Assembly: GCA_009733575.1 (NCBI GenBank) | Contig: ML769482.1 | Location: forward strand, 62,001-126,000 | Direction: 5' to 3' | Source: Gymnopus androsaceus JB14 | Taxonomy: Eukaryota; Basidiomycota; Agaricomycetes; Agaricales; Omphalotaceae | DNA: 64,000 nucleotides | In this document: positions 45,847 through 57,084 of the stretch, piece after piece | Position numbering within the stretch: the stretch's first letter is position 1 | Layout: the number at the start of each line of letters is the position of its first letter | Made by a program: the position numbers and the translations under genes | The notes under the pieces: generated by a model | What the model was told of the DNA's origin: nothing | Database searches by the model: none | What the model saw: the letters and a program-made list of their open reading frames with translations, nothing else

Positions 45847-46602
45847 CTAACTTAGATACCAGAACAAAAGATATGCTCCAAGAAGATATATCAACACCTT
45901 AACCTGAGGGTCCAAGCTTGAAAACAATGAACCGGAAGGTTTTGCAACATCTGCTTCTCCGCCCCCCAATGTTTGGCCTTTACCAGAGAATGCGGACCCT
46001 GTGGACCCGGAAGAGTACTTTCGTATCGCAGCTTCCAATGCACTACGCCGCCTATATGAGATGAATACATGGAGGAAGATGCTAGAACATACGCTTTGTT
46101 AGCACCTTTGACCTGATCAACCTTTGCGTTCCCTATAAGAAATACGAAGGTGGGCCTGCCACAAAATGACAGTGATGAATGGAAGGGAACAAGCAAAGAG
46201 GGCGGCTCACATTGCAGAAACGCGATACAAGCCCTATCACTCATAGTTGAGTTAAGATAAATTCACACGATGCTGGAAAACACATACAGCAACATCTCGA
46301 GCTGCATCCACGTCACATTTCAGGAAGTTGACATTGGTATATTGCTTGGATAAAGCTTCAAAAGTCGGTGCAATCGTATCTGAAAGGTTTCAAGTGCGTC
46401 AGGACCATAGCTGCGAAGGGACTTGCGGTCGGACTAACGGCAAGGTCCACACCATGTCGCATGAAAGTCGATTACCTACAATTCGTTCAAAGTGTGCTCA
46501 AAAGGGAGTTCTTGAAGTATTGCTGCTCACCGAAAGTTTATCTTTCGATTTCTCGAGAATGCCATTCAGCTGGCTAACAGAAGTGAGGTGGGTGATCGTC
46601 AT
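45847..46602 (-). CDS. thioredoxin with C-terminal membrane anchor
   Basis: The start is the ATG at 46602 (MTITHLTSVSQLNGILEKSK). Exon 1 is 46602-46531, and the next exon begins at 46475 with VIDFHATWCGPC, the classic WCGPC redox site. Then come HTIAPTFEALSKQYTNVNFL and KCDVDAARDVA, then YRVSAMPTFVFLIGN with the cis-Pro after MPT. The thioredoxin fold ends near residue 105. About 45 Gly/Ser-rich residues follow (SGSTGSAFSGKGQTLGGGEA), and a final helix VKVLIYLLGAYLLFWYLS closes the protein. A single C-terminal membrane helix with almost nothing after it is the plan of a tail-anchored protein, with thioredoxin facing the cytosol. Frames join cleanly over all introns. Confidence 0.82.
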
Positions 46603-47047
46603 AATGCGCTGGTTGAGGATATAAGGATGGAATACGAGTTCAAGTGCTGACAGAATGGATCAGGTGCGCTTTAGCGCTCAGTTCCTCCGGCGGACCGGCT
46701 CTATTCGAACGAATTCGCTTTTAAGCGTAAATTAGTAGAATTTAGAACATTAGTACATAGAGTGTATACAGGAATTAGTATTAGTAAAATTAATTATAAC
46801 TAGGCTGTAAAAATTGTGTAGGTACTAATCGTAGTAAATCGTTGTATAAGTAAATGTTCGGATGAGCTTGGATGTTTGTTGACAGTAAGGAATGCGAAGT
46901 TTCAAGTAAAAGGTAAATAATGGAACTGAATTACAAGGTATACAAGGGAATGTAGGTCGTCGACCAATGTCAATTACGAAAAAAAATCAAACCAGACCTA
47001 GATTAGAGGAAATGAACGCGAAACGGTGTCCAAACGGCGCTGAATGT
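46603..47047. other. intergenic, nothing recognised
   Basis: About 440 bases, AT-rich from 46730 to 46930. It carries the promoter of the thioredoxin gene and the 3'UTR of the orphan gene. Confidence 0.4.
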
Positions 47048-48913
47048 TCAACGATTGCGAGGAGCAGGAGTAAGGCCAGTGATAACCAGACCGTCAATCC
47101 TGTACAATGCAGGCTCTGCATTCTCGATGTTATCCAAGAGTTTAGACAGCTTCGAGGGAGGTACAATATGCCTGTCGTACGACATAGGAGGGCCTCTGTT
47201 GGGGGTGAACGCTGGCATCGGAATCCCATCTTTACCATCCACGTTCCGTTCTGCACCTCGATGTGCGCAGTTCAAATCCATAACGCTTCTTTCCCCAGCC
47301 GAAGATGATCGACGGTGGCGGAGAAAGCTGAAGACTTGCTGTTGATCACGGATGTGCGTTTCGTTGACCCGGTTAGCCCCCAAAGGACTGGGAACGACTC
47401 TAGCACCGGAAGATTCCGATCGTACGTGGCGATTGGAATGTCCGTGAGATTGGAAAAGATGCAAGTTCCATATATGGGCTTTCGATGGGTCTGCACGAGC
47501 AATAGGCGGGGGAGAAGACGGGGCCGTCTCACAGAGGATTGGAGGCGACGGCGAACGGCTCGGTATAGCCTTGGGAAGTTCCATTCTCTCCGCGACAATC
47601 TTCGTCACGACGCTCTTCTTCATGACATGCATCAAGCGGATTTTCTTTCCCTGGAGGGCATGGAGAAGCATGGGAGAGCAAGAGAACGTCAGCGGCGTGA
47701 ATGTCTTCTCCCCTTCAAATGTGCTGGATCCCCTTCTGTCGTCGACATAGTAGTCGAGCTTCCAGCGCAGTTTGGGAGGTTCACCGTTATTAGTGCCATT
47801 GGAAGGGATAATCGATGTCTCTACCCCGCGCACCGTATAAACGCCGTTTGACTTTAAGCTCAAGGTGGCTTGTCGAGATACGTGGTCGCGAGACGTTCCA
47901 CTGACTGAGATACGTCTCAAAACTGGCTGACCATCGAAAGGTGCATAATGAAAGTTGAAGGTCTGTCTGGAGATGGGTATGAACTGTACCGCACCTCCAT
48001 CAAGCACCTTTTCGGTTGGATCCAGCGAGCGTGTATTGGCAGAGAACCCTGCGAAACGGAAGGAAGGAGTGATGGAACGGAATCCTTCCTGATCAATCAA
48101 CATTTCAACCAGAGTGTCTTTCAGCCAAGCCAAATTTAGAGGAAGCTCAGCATGCGAAAGCATTGTGCGAGACACAGGTGTTGAGGGAGATGGGAGAGAT
48201 GGGAGAGAAAAGGCGGAGGAGCCGGAAGCCGAAGAAGCTTTTCTATCGTGTCGAAAGTTTGAAACAGCAATCCCCGGAAGCGATGTGGCGCTGTCAGAAT
48301 GCAAAATGGAGGTCGAATGGAGGTCTCCCGCCGCGTGAACGGAGTAAATGGAGTCTGGCTGTGTTTCAAAAAAGTAGTCTGATAGAGTGGATGATGAGCA
48401 AGACGATGCAGAAGGAGATGGTGAAACGACGGCGGAGGAAAGTGGTGCAGCAGCTCGGGCTTCCTTTTCCAGACTTGAGATGTCGGGGGTTACGTTTCCG
48501 GCGACATTTGGCTGGGAGTACTCCGCCGGGCTAACGTCTGTCAGTGCCAATTCCGAGTCTTGGTCGTTGTTCGGTATCGGTGCAGATTGGTATAACAAAG
48601 ATAACCTTGAATTCTGTGGACCAAATGTTCCGAACGTTGCGCACGTCCGAGCGCTTTGTATTGTATCAACGCTATTGCTGCGTGTAAGTTCATTAAAGCT
48701 GTCCAAAGTAGAATCACGGCGAGATTCGAAATCGTTGTTGAATTCCGAATTGAAAAGGAATAGTGGGACTTCTTCAGAGGAACCAGTTGTCATTGATGAC
48801 GGCCTCAGTATGGGCGAGGGTGGCACCAATGCTCCCATTGCCAAATCGTCTGATGAGCAGGGATGTCGAAAAGCGAGACTAGCGTTACGATCAAGCCTAC
48901 CGTCAGATGCCAT
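47048..48913 (-). CDS. conserved-looking orphan protein, single exon, 621 residues
   Basis: One uninterrupted frame starts at the ATG at 48913. Residues 1 to about 250 are Ser/Pro/Thr-rich and probably disordered. A folded-looking core of about 170 residues follows: LNLAWLKDTLVEMLIDQEGF, FRFAGFSANTRSLDPTEKVL, GGAVQFIPISRQTFNFHYAP, GVYTVRGVETSIIPSN, LRWKLDYYVDDRRG, EKTFTPLTFSCSPMLLHALQ, GKKIRLMHVMKKSVVTKIVA. Another disordered stretch leads to a C-terminal hydrophobic patch. The core alternates like a beta-rich domain. I do not recognise it and see no catalytic motif. It is clearly coding: long, no stops, and the composition contrasts between core and tails. Confidence 0.7.
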   Translation of the reverse strand: MASDGRLDRNASLAFRHPCSSDDLAMGALVPPSPILRPSSMTTGSSEEVPLFLFNSEFNNDFESRRDSTLDSFNELTRSNSVDTIQSARTCATFGTFGPQNSRLSLLYQSAPIPNNDQDSELALTDVSPAEYSQPNVAGNVTPDISSLEKEARAAAPLSSAVVSPSPSASSCSSSTLSDYFFETQPDSIYSVHAAGDLHSTSILHSDSATSLPGIAVSNFRHDRKASSASGSSAFSLPSLPSPSTPVSRTMLSHAELPLNLAWLKDTLVEMLIDQEGFRSITPSFRFAGFSANTRSLDPTEKVLDGGAVQFIPISRQTFNFHYAPFDGQPVLRRISVSGTSRDHVSRQATLSLKSNGVYTVRGVETSIIPSNGTNNGEPPKLRWKLDYYVDDRRGSSTFEGEKTFTPLTFSCSPMLLHALQGKKIRLMHVMKKSVVTKIVAERMELPKAIPSRSPSPPILCETAPSSPPPIARADPSKAHIWNLHLFQSHGHSNRHVRSESSGARVVPSPLGANRVNETHIRDQQQVFSFLRHRRSSSAGERSVMDLNCAHRGAERNVDGKDGIPMPAFTPNRGPPMSYDRHIVPPSKLSKLLDNIENAEPALYRIDGLVITGLTPAPRNR

Positions 48914-49878
48914 TGGGGAGTCCTATGGAGCGGCAGAAGATTTGATGTACTTGTCTTCGTTTGAGAGCTCTGAGAGCGTAAGGTATGTAGACTGTGCTAG
49001 TTCAAGTTCGGACGAAGGAAAATTACATGCCGGCGTTTAATATTTAGCGCTGTGCGCCACAGTTCAAGTTCAATGTTCAAGGTCTTCAAGCTTCAAGCCA
49101 CTAGAGTCAGGTATACCAGTTACATCGAAATATTAAAGATTGATTAGTGAAGTGAATCACTGAATGTTCGATATTATTCTGTAGGTACTTAATGAACAAA
49201 AACAATGAACCGAAAGTAGAGTAGAGGCCCATGTTCCTTCTGTAATATGCGCTCTGGGGAAAAGCGACGACGACGAAGACTAGTCTGGAAAACGAAAAAC
49301 GATATGAACAAGTTGCTAGGAAAACAATGCTGGGGAGGATTAGCTATAATGTCAGGGATTGCAGGATTAAAGGAAAAGGATACAGCGCTGGAAAGGATCG
49401 ATGAGATCCCAAGAAAAAAAAAGTAAACAATATACAGTAGAAAAGTGTAGAGAGAGATAAAATAACATGATGATGAGTCTATTTCGGATGGGATACACGT
49501 ATATGCAAGAACTTGAACAAGAAAACGAACATCGTGATGCGAGGAGAAACGGGACGACGAAGAAAACATCAAGAGAAGGATCAAAGAATGTTGTCGAAAA
49601 GGCCATGAAAAAAGATAAATACAAGGAATCGTCGGCTCGAACGATTGAAACGAACAAGACGTACAAAGGCACGTCGGGAATCATAAAACGATGAATAGAC
49701 GCGGAGCCGAGCGTGTGTAAAAGTGAAATTGAAGGGGCTGGTGAGTCCGAGAAAGCTGTCTATAATGATTGATGATGACGATGAAAGGGTCCAAGGAACG
49801 CCGATTATTGCAAGAAATGTCAATGAAAAGTGGAATGCTGAGACGAATAGAGGGGAACAAGTAAGGGAGGCAAACGGA
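48914..49878. other. intergenic, A/G-rich on the plus strand
   Basis: About 960 bases between two minus-strand genes. The plus strand is strongly purine-rich from about 49250 to 49850 (many GAAAA and GAAGA runs), so the minus strand, which would be the transcript, is pyrimidine-rich. Open frames here are composition artefacts. It should contain the 3'UTR of the DUF6533 gene and promoter of the orphan gene. Confidence 0.4.
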
Positions 49879-51868
49879 CTACATGGTAGCCGTAGCTTTC
49901 GAAACTTCGACTCTAATGCCACCGACAATCCCTCCAACTCCGCGTTCAGTGAGGCTGGGTGCTCTAGCGGGCCTGAAACCCATCTCTAGGGTACGATATG
50001 CCGGCGCGGGGGACTGAATAGACAGAGTGCCTCTCTCGCTGAGATCATCGCGCCCCAAGAGCTCACTACTATTTTCGGCCATTGAGATAGGCTCCCCATC
50101 GTCTCCACCGATAGCAGTGCTAAAATCCATACCGTCTTCGAAACGGCTGTCGAATTCGGTGAGATCCTGCTCGGAATTTAGGTCCATGGGGTCCGGTACA
50201 ATGCTTCCGAGAGTGCTGAGGATGATATTCGAGTCGATGGCGCGAGCGTGACGAGACCCATAAGCTCCGTACCCCGAGGATTTATGCCTCATATGAGGAG
50301 GAGTGAATGGTGAATTTTGTGTGACAGTCTTGGTGGTAAACGCCGCCATTCCCGTACCGTCCGAGTGCGAAACAGTCTCGGAACCACGTTCGCGGAGGTC
50401 AAGTATCTGCGATACAAAAGGATTATTACGATATTAAAACACCAAGAATGCGACGACGTACAAGACGGCAGGCAAGGACCGGCGCCATCATAACACTCAG
50501 TGGGATGTTGATCGCAGAAATAACTTGACGAGGCCTGAAACAGTATGTAAACGGCGGTGGCAAAGGAATTGAGCTTGAACTAACTGAAGGTAAAAGATGC
50601 CGTTGATCAAGTTGGCGATAGAGATCAACAGGTAGTAGAAAACACCTAAATGGACTCGTCTAAGTATATGCTATATTCAGGTAGAAATCGCACAAACCTT
50701 CGCGCAGGAATGTCTGGATGAGACGGCTGTTTGGACCTCCGTTACGTCTGCGGATCGTGATGGCCTTGATAATAGTCATAGAGGTGACGAGGGTGTCAAA
50801 GAGGAGTGGTGCGATCTTCATTCAACACGGTGATTTGAGTATACGAGAAGCAAAAAAAGTTTTATTGACGCACAAAAAATCCTGATAGAAGAAGGAAACG
50901 TTAACTTTAGGTCAAACTTGAGCAGAAAGTGACAAGATCAAGCTTACCGAGAAGATGAGCAGAATGAGGCTTTGACATTGGCAAACAAGGACCGTTTTCC
51001 TAGAAAGAATATTAGGATTGAATGGAAAATGATACCAGGAATAGACTGACGAAAGGAGGGGTCACAAACGGAAGGACTAGTAGTAAATTCAGCAAGGAGA
51101 ATGATAGAGCTCAGAGGAGGGAACTGACGCAGCATTTGAGTGGTGTCCACGTAAAGCTGGTAAGCAACGACGCCTCCGATGGCAGCCAAGAGGAACCATA
51201 AGACGTAGATGTTCCTGTTGAAAAAGGCGTACGTTCGAATGAGGAGGACGGCTATATGCGTCGTTAATCTTAAAATCCAGGGCATGGAGCAGAATGCATA
51301 CACTCGGAGCCGACCTGATTCCACATGGCGAGTGCAACTGGAATCTGCGAAGAAGGTATTTGAGTTGGGTGGCAGAGGCAAAGAACCGGTTAAACGTACT
51401 CTGTAAATCTTTTCGCAGGTTTCTCTTGAATGATCCTTGACGAACGCGTAGAGAAGGTAAGGGATGACCGCGATGACCCAGTAGCTGTACATGCACGGCT
51501 TAGATCGATGAGAGAAATAAGGCCGTAGAGAAACGTACCGGCAGAAAAGATAGGCGAATTTGACTGGAGTCCAATGCGTTTTCCAAACCTGAGCGACGGA
51601 GAGTAAGTACTAGCGCCTGAGGTTATAAAGGTAAAGCTCACAAAACGCCATTCTCGAGGCAGAGAAACGAGCCAGTCCCAAATGACGACTGCATCTATGA
51701 CACGAACAAAAGTGAGATAAAGAGCCAAAAGAGAGCCAGATCGCCCTTACACATCGCTGAAAATCCGTCAGATTAACAGTGAGCAGCAGAGCTAGCTGGA
51801 TACTGACCGCAGAAATAAACCTGAGTGACATAGATAAAATAACTGGCTTCAGCGAGAGTGTCAGCCAT
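49879..51868 (-). CDS. DUF6533-type seven-pass membrane protein
   Basis: The start is the ATG at 51868 (MADTLAEASYFIYVTQVYFC). The DUF6533 motif is split by short introns: DAVVIWDWLVSLPREWRFVW, WTPVKFAYLFCRY, then YWVIAVIPYLLYAFV, VPVALAMWNQVGSE and LLIRTYAFFNRNIYVLWFLL. Further helices follow toward 50400, including LISIANLINGIFY and INIPLSVMMAPVLACRLILD. The last exon is a cytosolic tail of about 150 residues, acidic and Ser-rich, from 50349 to 49879. DUF6533 proteins are a large agaricomycete family with a GPCR-like layout; no ligand or function is established that I know. Small exons and about eight to ten introns. Confidence 0.78.
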
Positions 51869-52346
51869 TCTAAAGGAAAAACTTGAGGAGATCGTGGTTG
51901 AGGAAAGAGAAGCTGAAAAAAATGGGGGGAAGAATCAAACGGTCATTTCTTAAATAAACTCTGAAAGAAGCACGATTGACTGAGTCACGCACTTGCCTTT
52001 TTTGAAACCGATCCACTGCGAAGCCAACTACAAAAGCTAATTCTCACAATTTACGTTTAATGCTTTGCTTCGGCTCCGTCGACGCTTCGAGCACGATATC
52101 CGCTTCGTTCACGTCGGAATCTGCCCGAACGCGTACAGTTACGCGTCGCCTGTTTTGCGATAAATTATCAGAATATTCACGCTCCCACTCAAGCAGAGGT
52201 AGGGCCCAACAGTCTCAGCGTCCGGAAGCCATTCCCACAAAAGGAGATTACCCGCCGCGCAACCGAAATTGACCGAAAAGAGCGCTGGAGTGAGCGCTTC
52301 TGTTTAACTTTTGTCCTCCACGTTCTCGAAAGGAGAAGCTTGTCCT
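51869..52346. promoter_or_regulatory. divergent region, DUF6533 gene / ALG9
   Basis: About 480 bases between the two starts, so it carries both promoters. No further gene seen. Confidence 0.35.
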
Positions 52347-54722
52347 ATGCAAGGGACTCAGACCATTCGCTTTAGACGGCCTACTGACAAGGACAAGGAC
52401 CCAAAACCAGCTGCTCCAGTGAAGAATAAACATGACGGGATTCTCCAAGATCAAATCCGAAGGTTCCTCGCTCCCCTTTTCCCTCGTTTTTGGTTCTGAC
52501 GTTGCTTCACAGAACTGCTAAATTGCCATGGAGTCCAAGCTTCGGGTTTGCATTGCGTATGATTCTCCTTGTACGTGTTTCGGCTGCAATGTACTCAAAC
52601 ATCGATGACTGTGACGAAGGTATGTTCGACGCATATTCGATTACGCCCCTGCCTCATTTTCAACGCTCAGTTTTCAACTTTTGGGAACCCCTTCATTTCC
52701 TCGACAGGGGTTATGGCTTCCAAACATGGGAGACATCTCCTCAATATGCTATCAGAAGCTGGGCTTACATATTGCTGCACATCTTCCCCACAGCAATAGC
52801 CAATTTCCTGGCAAAAGACCAAAAGGTGCGGATTCTTGGCTCTCCCGTCTATCGCCACTCTTATTCCAGATACAGAGAACTGCATTCTTTGCGGTCCGCA
52901 TATTCCTTGCAGCTTTAAGCTCTGTTACCGAAGTCACACTCTACCGGAAAGTATACGAAAAGGTCAATCATCGAGTTGGCCGTTACCTGTTCTTCATCCT
53001 GCTGTTCAATGCTGGCATGTGGAATGCTTCTGCTGCATTCCTCCCCTCGTCCTTTGCCATGTACGCCGCCACACTCGCATTCGCATACTCGATCATTCCT
53101 TCCAGTTCCCGCAATCCACAACGTACTCTCTATGTGACGCTGCTTTTTGCCACAGGAGCCATTGTAGGATGGCCCTTCTCCCTTGCTCTCGCGATTCCTT
53201 TCGTCATTGAAGAACTTTTTGTCTTCAGCGGTGACAAGGTTCCTGCTACCGCTCGTTCGACATGGATGATAAATCGCTGGAAGCGTCTGTTTGGCTGCGG
53301 AGTTTTAGCTACTCTCATATTCGTGAGAAATCTTTTTGCTCATTCATGAATGCTTTTAGTGATCAGACTGCCTTAAAGCTTCCCGTCATCGGTGTTGATA
53401 CTCTGGCTTATGGAAGACTCGCAGTCGTGCCGTTTAATATTGTCAAATACAACATCCTGTCTTCTGACCGAGGCCCGGATCTCTATGGAACCTCCCCATG
53501 GCACTTTTACATCCTGAACCTCTTGCTCAATTTCAACATCATACTACCTTTCGCGTTATTTTCACTTCCCGCTCTGGCAGTCACATTCGTGGTAGACAAG
53601 AACCGCTTGGGTGTGTTCAAGGGTTCTTCAGAAGAAAGCTCCCCCTTTTCCATCTTGGCCCTCCGATTAGCTCCATTCTACCTATGGCTCGCAATCTTGA
53701 CCGCACAACCCCACAAGGAAGAGAGATTTATGTTCCCTGCGTATCCCATGATATGCTTCAACGCGGCTGTAACAGTGTATCTCGTTCGAGGCTGGATGGA
53801 AACAGCGTTCGTTGCGGCTACGAAATCTCCCTATCGAGTAAGTCTTCGTTTCAAAAACAGAATCAAAAATTCATCGTTCTTAGGCTTCGAGGTCTTCCAT
53901 ATTCAGCACTTTTACTCTCTCAGTGCTTACGACAACAACTATTTTGTCCATGTCACGGATTGCAGCGAACTGGAAGTATTATCATGCACCGCTTTCCATT
54001 GTGAACCACTTTGAATCGGTAGAGCTACCTCATCTCATGAATGTCACTGGGCTCCTTCCCGGAGCCCGTAGTTTCGACTCGTCGCCGAACCAAACAGGAC
54101 GACGAGCTTAGGATCGATCTTTCGCCCATCAAGGACTTCAACTTGACTTTGTGCTATGGCAAGGAATGGTATCGCTTCCCTGGTCATTATCTTGTCCCCG
54201 AAGGCGTCAGGGTGGAATTCATCAAGAGTGAATTTGAGGGTCTCCTTCCAGGACATTTCTCAGAAGAGGATTCCGTGGTTGCGAGCCCCTGGTGGATTCG
54301 TCCGCAGACAAGAGCCATCCCACAGGACCAGAATGATTTGAACAAGGAAGAGCCTTCTCATTATGTGAGATTATTTTATTTATTCCATTTCTCATGTTCT
54401 GTTCACTCAACATTCAAATCCCGTCTAGGTTTCCGTTTCCGTTTGCACGCATCTGATCGACCTTGATTTCCCCTCTCATCCCTCTTCTTCTATGCATGAG
54501 CCTCGCTATGCCGTCCAAAATGATATCTGGGAACGTGTAGAATGCCAACCCTTCCTCGATGCTCAGCATTCTCCCCTTCTTGGCCGGGTGCTATGGGTGC
54601 CGGGTCAAAAGTGGCGGTCAATAAACTCTTGGGGAGATTATTGTCTTTTGAGGAATAGGCAGCTGGTGGCGGACAAGGTGGAGAAGATCAAGCAGCTGGA
54701 AATGGCGAAGCAGGGGCAGTAA
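52347..54722 (+). CDS. ALG9: ALG9-type dolichyl-P-mannose alpha-1,2-mannosyltransferase, one frame break
   Basis: ALG9 adds two alpha-1,2-mannoses to the lipid-linked N-glycan precursor in the ER lumen. Exon 1 (ATG at 52347) is basic and polar and ends ILQDQIRR. The GT22 signature then reads ARVSAAMYSNIDDCDE in spirit (here RVSAAMYSNIDDCDE), followed after an intron by VFNFWEPLHFLDRGYGFQTW. Many hydrophobic helices follow, with LLFATGAIVGWPFSLALAI and LTAQPHKEERFMFPAYPMIC, the conserved HKEERF block. The C-terminal soluble part has LCYGKEWYRFPGHYLVPE, EFEGLLPGHFSE and WGDYCLLRNRQL. At about 54058-54063, after MNVTGLLP, one extra base pushes the frame to a TAG; removing it gives EPVVSTRRRTKQDDELRIDL. 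The rest is intact, so I regard this as a sequence error. Confidence 0.9.
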
Positions 54723-54888
54723 AAAAAATGTGCACGGTCGTGCTATTAACTTATTCGTAATCCATTAGATGAAAATGTAATATTCCAAGAAATGGAGGTT
54801 GTGCGCCGACGCAACTCTGCGTAATCTGCAGTGACTAGACCAGCGCGTCTCGATCGCGTGCGCACGAGAGCGCGTCCGATCACGTTTC

Positions 54889-55879
54889 ATGAATCCAAAT
54901 CAAGCGCCTAACGACAGAGAGCTTGCCAAGAGCTTGCCGTCGTGCGACGCAGCAGCTTCTTCATTCATTACCACCATGACTTCTGATACCTCTTTCTTTT
55001 TGTTATTCTTGAATGAGATGCCCACGGATATCATTCTTCACATATGTAAGTCGATGAACTTTACTAGAATGCAGGTAGCATTAACACAACGTTCTACATA
55101 CAGTTTCCTATCTTGATCTTCCAGACCTGGCTTCACTTGCACAAGCATCGCCATTTCTTGCGGCGTTGGCTTCGGATCCAGCGCTGAACAAGAACCGTCT
55201 TCGTATCGTCGCTCCTTGTCGAATTCAGCATTCGTTGTTCGGACAGGGACCGCAAGGAATAGCATTTAGACCTACCATTGCAGAGCTGGTTCATCGCGGG
55301 GTCATCAGAGGACTATCAATTGAAAGAAGGTGGCGAGAAGGGATTCATTTTCTTCATTCGCATCGCGTACGTTACTAACCGTTCGAAAGGAGTACTGACT
55401 CACTCATTTAAACTCTAGTCCATTGTCCAATACGAGACCGCTATGAAACTAGCTCGCACTCATGCAAGTCACATTATATCTGTGCAGCTCCGGCAGCGCA
55501 AGTTTGATTTCCTCAAGACCCTCCATTACGCTCGTGTTCTTCCCGACGAGGAATCCTCATCCCTTCGTATTTCTCGGAGCTTGCTTCCAGTGATGCGTAA
55601 ACTCAAGTGGTCGATTCAGAAGGATAACTTGTCCAAGAAAATCCGAGATGGGACTGTGTATAGTATTCCCAGTCGAAATATGAGCCTTGGGTCCCTCGAG
55701 TCTTTTGCAAGTGGTTGGAGAGCAGAGGGAAGGGTATTGTTCATGATGATGAGAGGGTGCGGCTCGCGATATGCCCAGACGTCAGGAAGAAGGTTGGATT
55801 TTATGAAGGGCTGGATCGTAGGTCAAGGAAGACGTCTGGAGGATCGAAACCTGTTGTCAACTATGGACTTTTTACCTGA
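54889..55879 (+). CDS. F-box protein, short, one frame break
   Basis: The frame begins at the ATG at 54889; a second ATG in frame at 54976 may be the real start. The F-box crosses the first intron: LNEMPTDIILHIFSYLDLPD then LASLAQASPFLAALASDPAL, with LNKNRLRIVAP. After a second intron near 55370-55420 it continues SIVQYETAMKLARTHASHI and LPVMRKLKWSIQKDNLSKK. Near 55726-55736 the frame must change, this time as if one base were missing, to reach VHDDERVRLAICPDVRKKVG and the stop at 55877-55879. The missing base would be in a GGGAAGGG run. The protein would be about 270-300 residues, a common mushroom type without clear LRRs. Confidence 0.65.
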
Positions 55880-56042
55880 CTCGTCTTCGCATTGTATATT
55901 TTTTTCATGCATGTTGTATATGTTCTGTAATATCTTCTCTGATACCCTCTCGATTCGGAAGGGCCCGCCACCAAGGCTGATTGACATCATTTGCGCTGAT
56001 CTGCTTCTTGAATTCGAACTTCCACATCCTCTCAGAGTAAAA

Positions 56043-57084
56043 ATGGCACGCGTACTAATTGAGGTTTGCATCGACTCTGTTGAATCCGCCATGAAGTGAG
56101 ATGAACTGCTTTCAACTGTTTGAAATCTAATTGAATCTAACATTAGTGCGATCCGCGCAGGAGCCAATCGTCTTGAGCTCTGCGGAAATCTAGGACTGGG
56201 TGGCGGCACAACTCCGAGCTTAGGATTATTAAAAGCCATCCAGAAGGTAGCAAATCCTCGTAACGTTCCGATCTGCGTTATGATAAGACCTCGAGTTGGA
56301 GATTTCCTCTATTCAGACTCGGAACTGGAGGTTATGCTTGAAGATATTCGAATATTCAGTGAGCATGGTGTGCAGGGATTTGTCTTTGGAGTCTTGACCG
56401 AAGAAGGTCGAGTTGATGTTGAACGGACAAAAAGGTAGTATGAAATATCCAACCTTCAAGCCTGGCTCACAATGTGCAGACTAGTGGATGCAAGTTCTCC
56501 AGCTCAAGGTATGTATATTACTCTGTCGTCAATCATGTGCGCTGTGTGACATGGCGAATCAGTATGCTTTCACCGCGCGTTTGACATGACTCGAGATGCT
56601 AAAGAAGGTGAGTTGAGTAACCGTGCTCAGAACGTGGCGCCACCAACGAGGATCCTAGCTATCAACGACGTTATGAGCATAGATGGAATGACACGTATCC
56701 TCACGAGGCAAGTACTACATACTAACAGCAATCAACTTCATCTCACTGCACGCACGCACATATAGTGGTCAGGGCAAATCGGTACCAGAATCACTGGGAA
56801 TCCTAAGTATGCTCTTTGAAACGACTCGATCTGCTCAAGCGGGTCTTGTAGTCATGCCTGGCTCCGGAATTAATCCAAGCACTGTCGGACATGTTCTGGA
56901 GCGTTTATTACCGCTGGGTCTATCCGAATTACATCTGAGTGCGGGAGGCTGGTTGGAAGGAGGAATGTCGTTTCGACGAGAGGGAATGGGAATGGGGGTA
57001 GGAGGTAGCGGGGACTGGGGTATATGGCAGACAAATGAGAGAGTAGTTAGAGAGGTTAGGTCCCGGATTGAAACTGCAACTTAG
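56043..57084 (+). CDS. cutC: CutC family copper homeostasis protein
   Basis: CutC is a cytosolic TIM-barrel protein linked to copper tolerance; its biochemical reaction is not settled. The ATG at 56043 begins ARVLIEVCIDSVESAMK, the family start (LEVCVDS...A). Introns near 56097, 56435, 56509, 56610 and 56710 are all GT-AG and keep phase. Blocks seen: GANRLELCGNLGLGGGTTPS, VPICVMIRPRVGDFLYSDSE, FVFGVLTEEGRVDVERT, CFHRAFDMTRDA, RILTSGQGKSVPES and VVMPGSGINPSTV, ending ELHLSAGGW. The Arg-Pro-Arg-x-GDF and FHRAFD motifs are diagnostic. Its C-terminal Gly/Met loop (GMGMGVGGSGDW) is an extra. No frame break. The gene follows the F-box gene in the same direction. Confidence 0.9.

Noticed and set aside
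49189..49694. Small membrane-like proteins rich in Phe/Ser/Leu on the minus strand, and Lys/Glu-rich ones on the plus strand
   Set aside because: They follow from strong purine/pyrimidine strand bias in this intergenic region; no splice sites, motifs or sensible starts.
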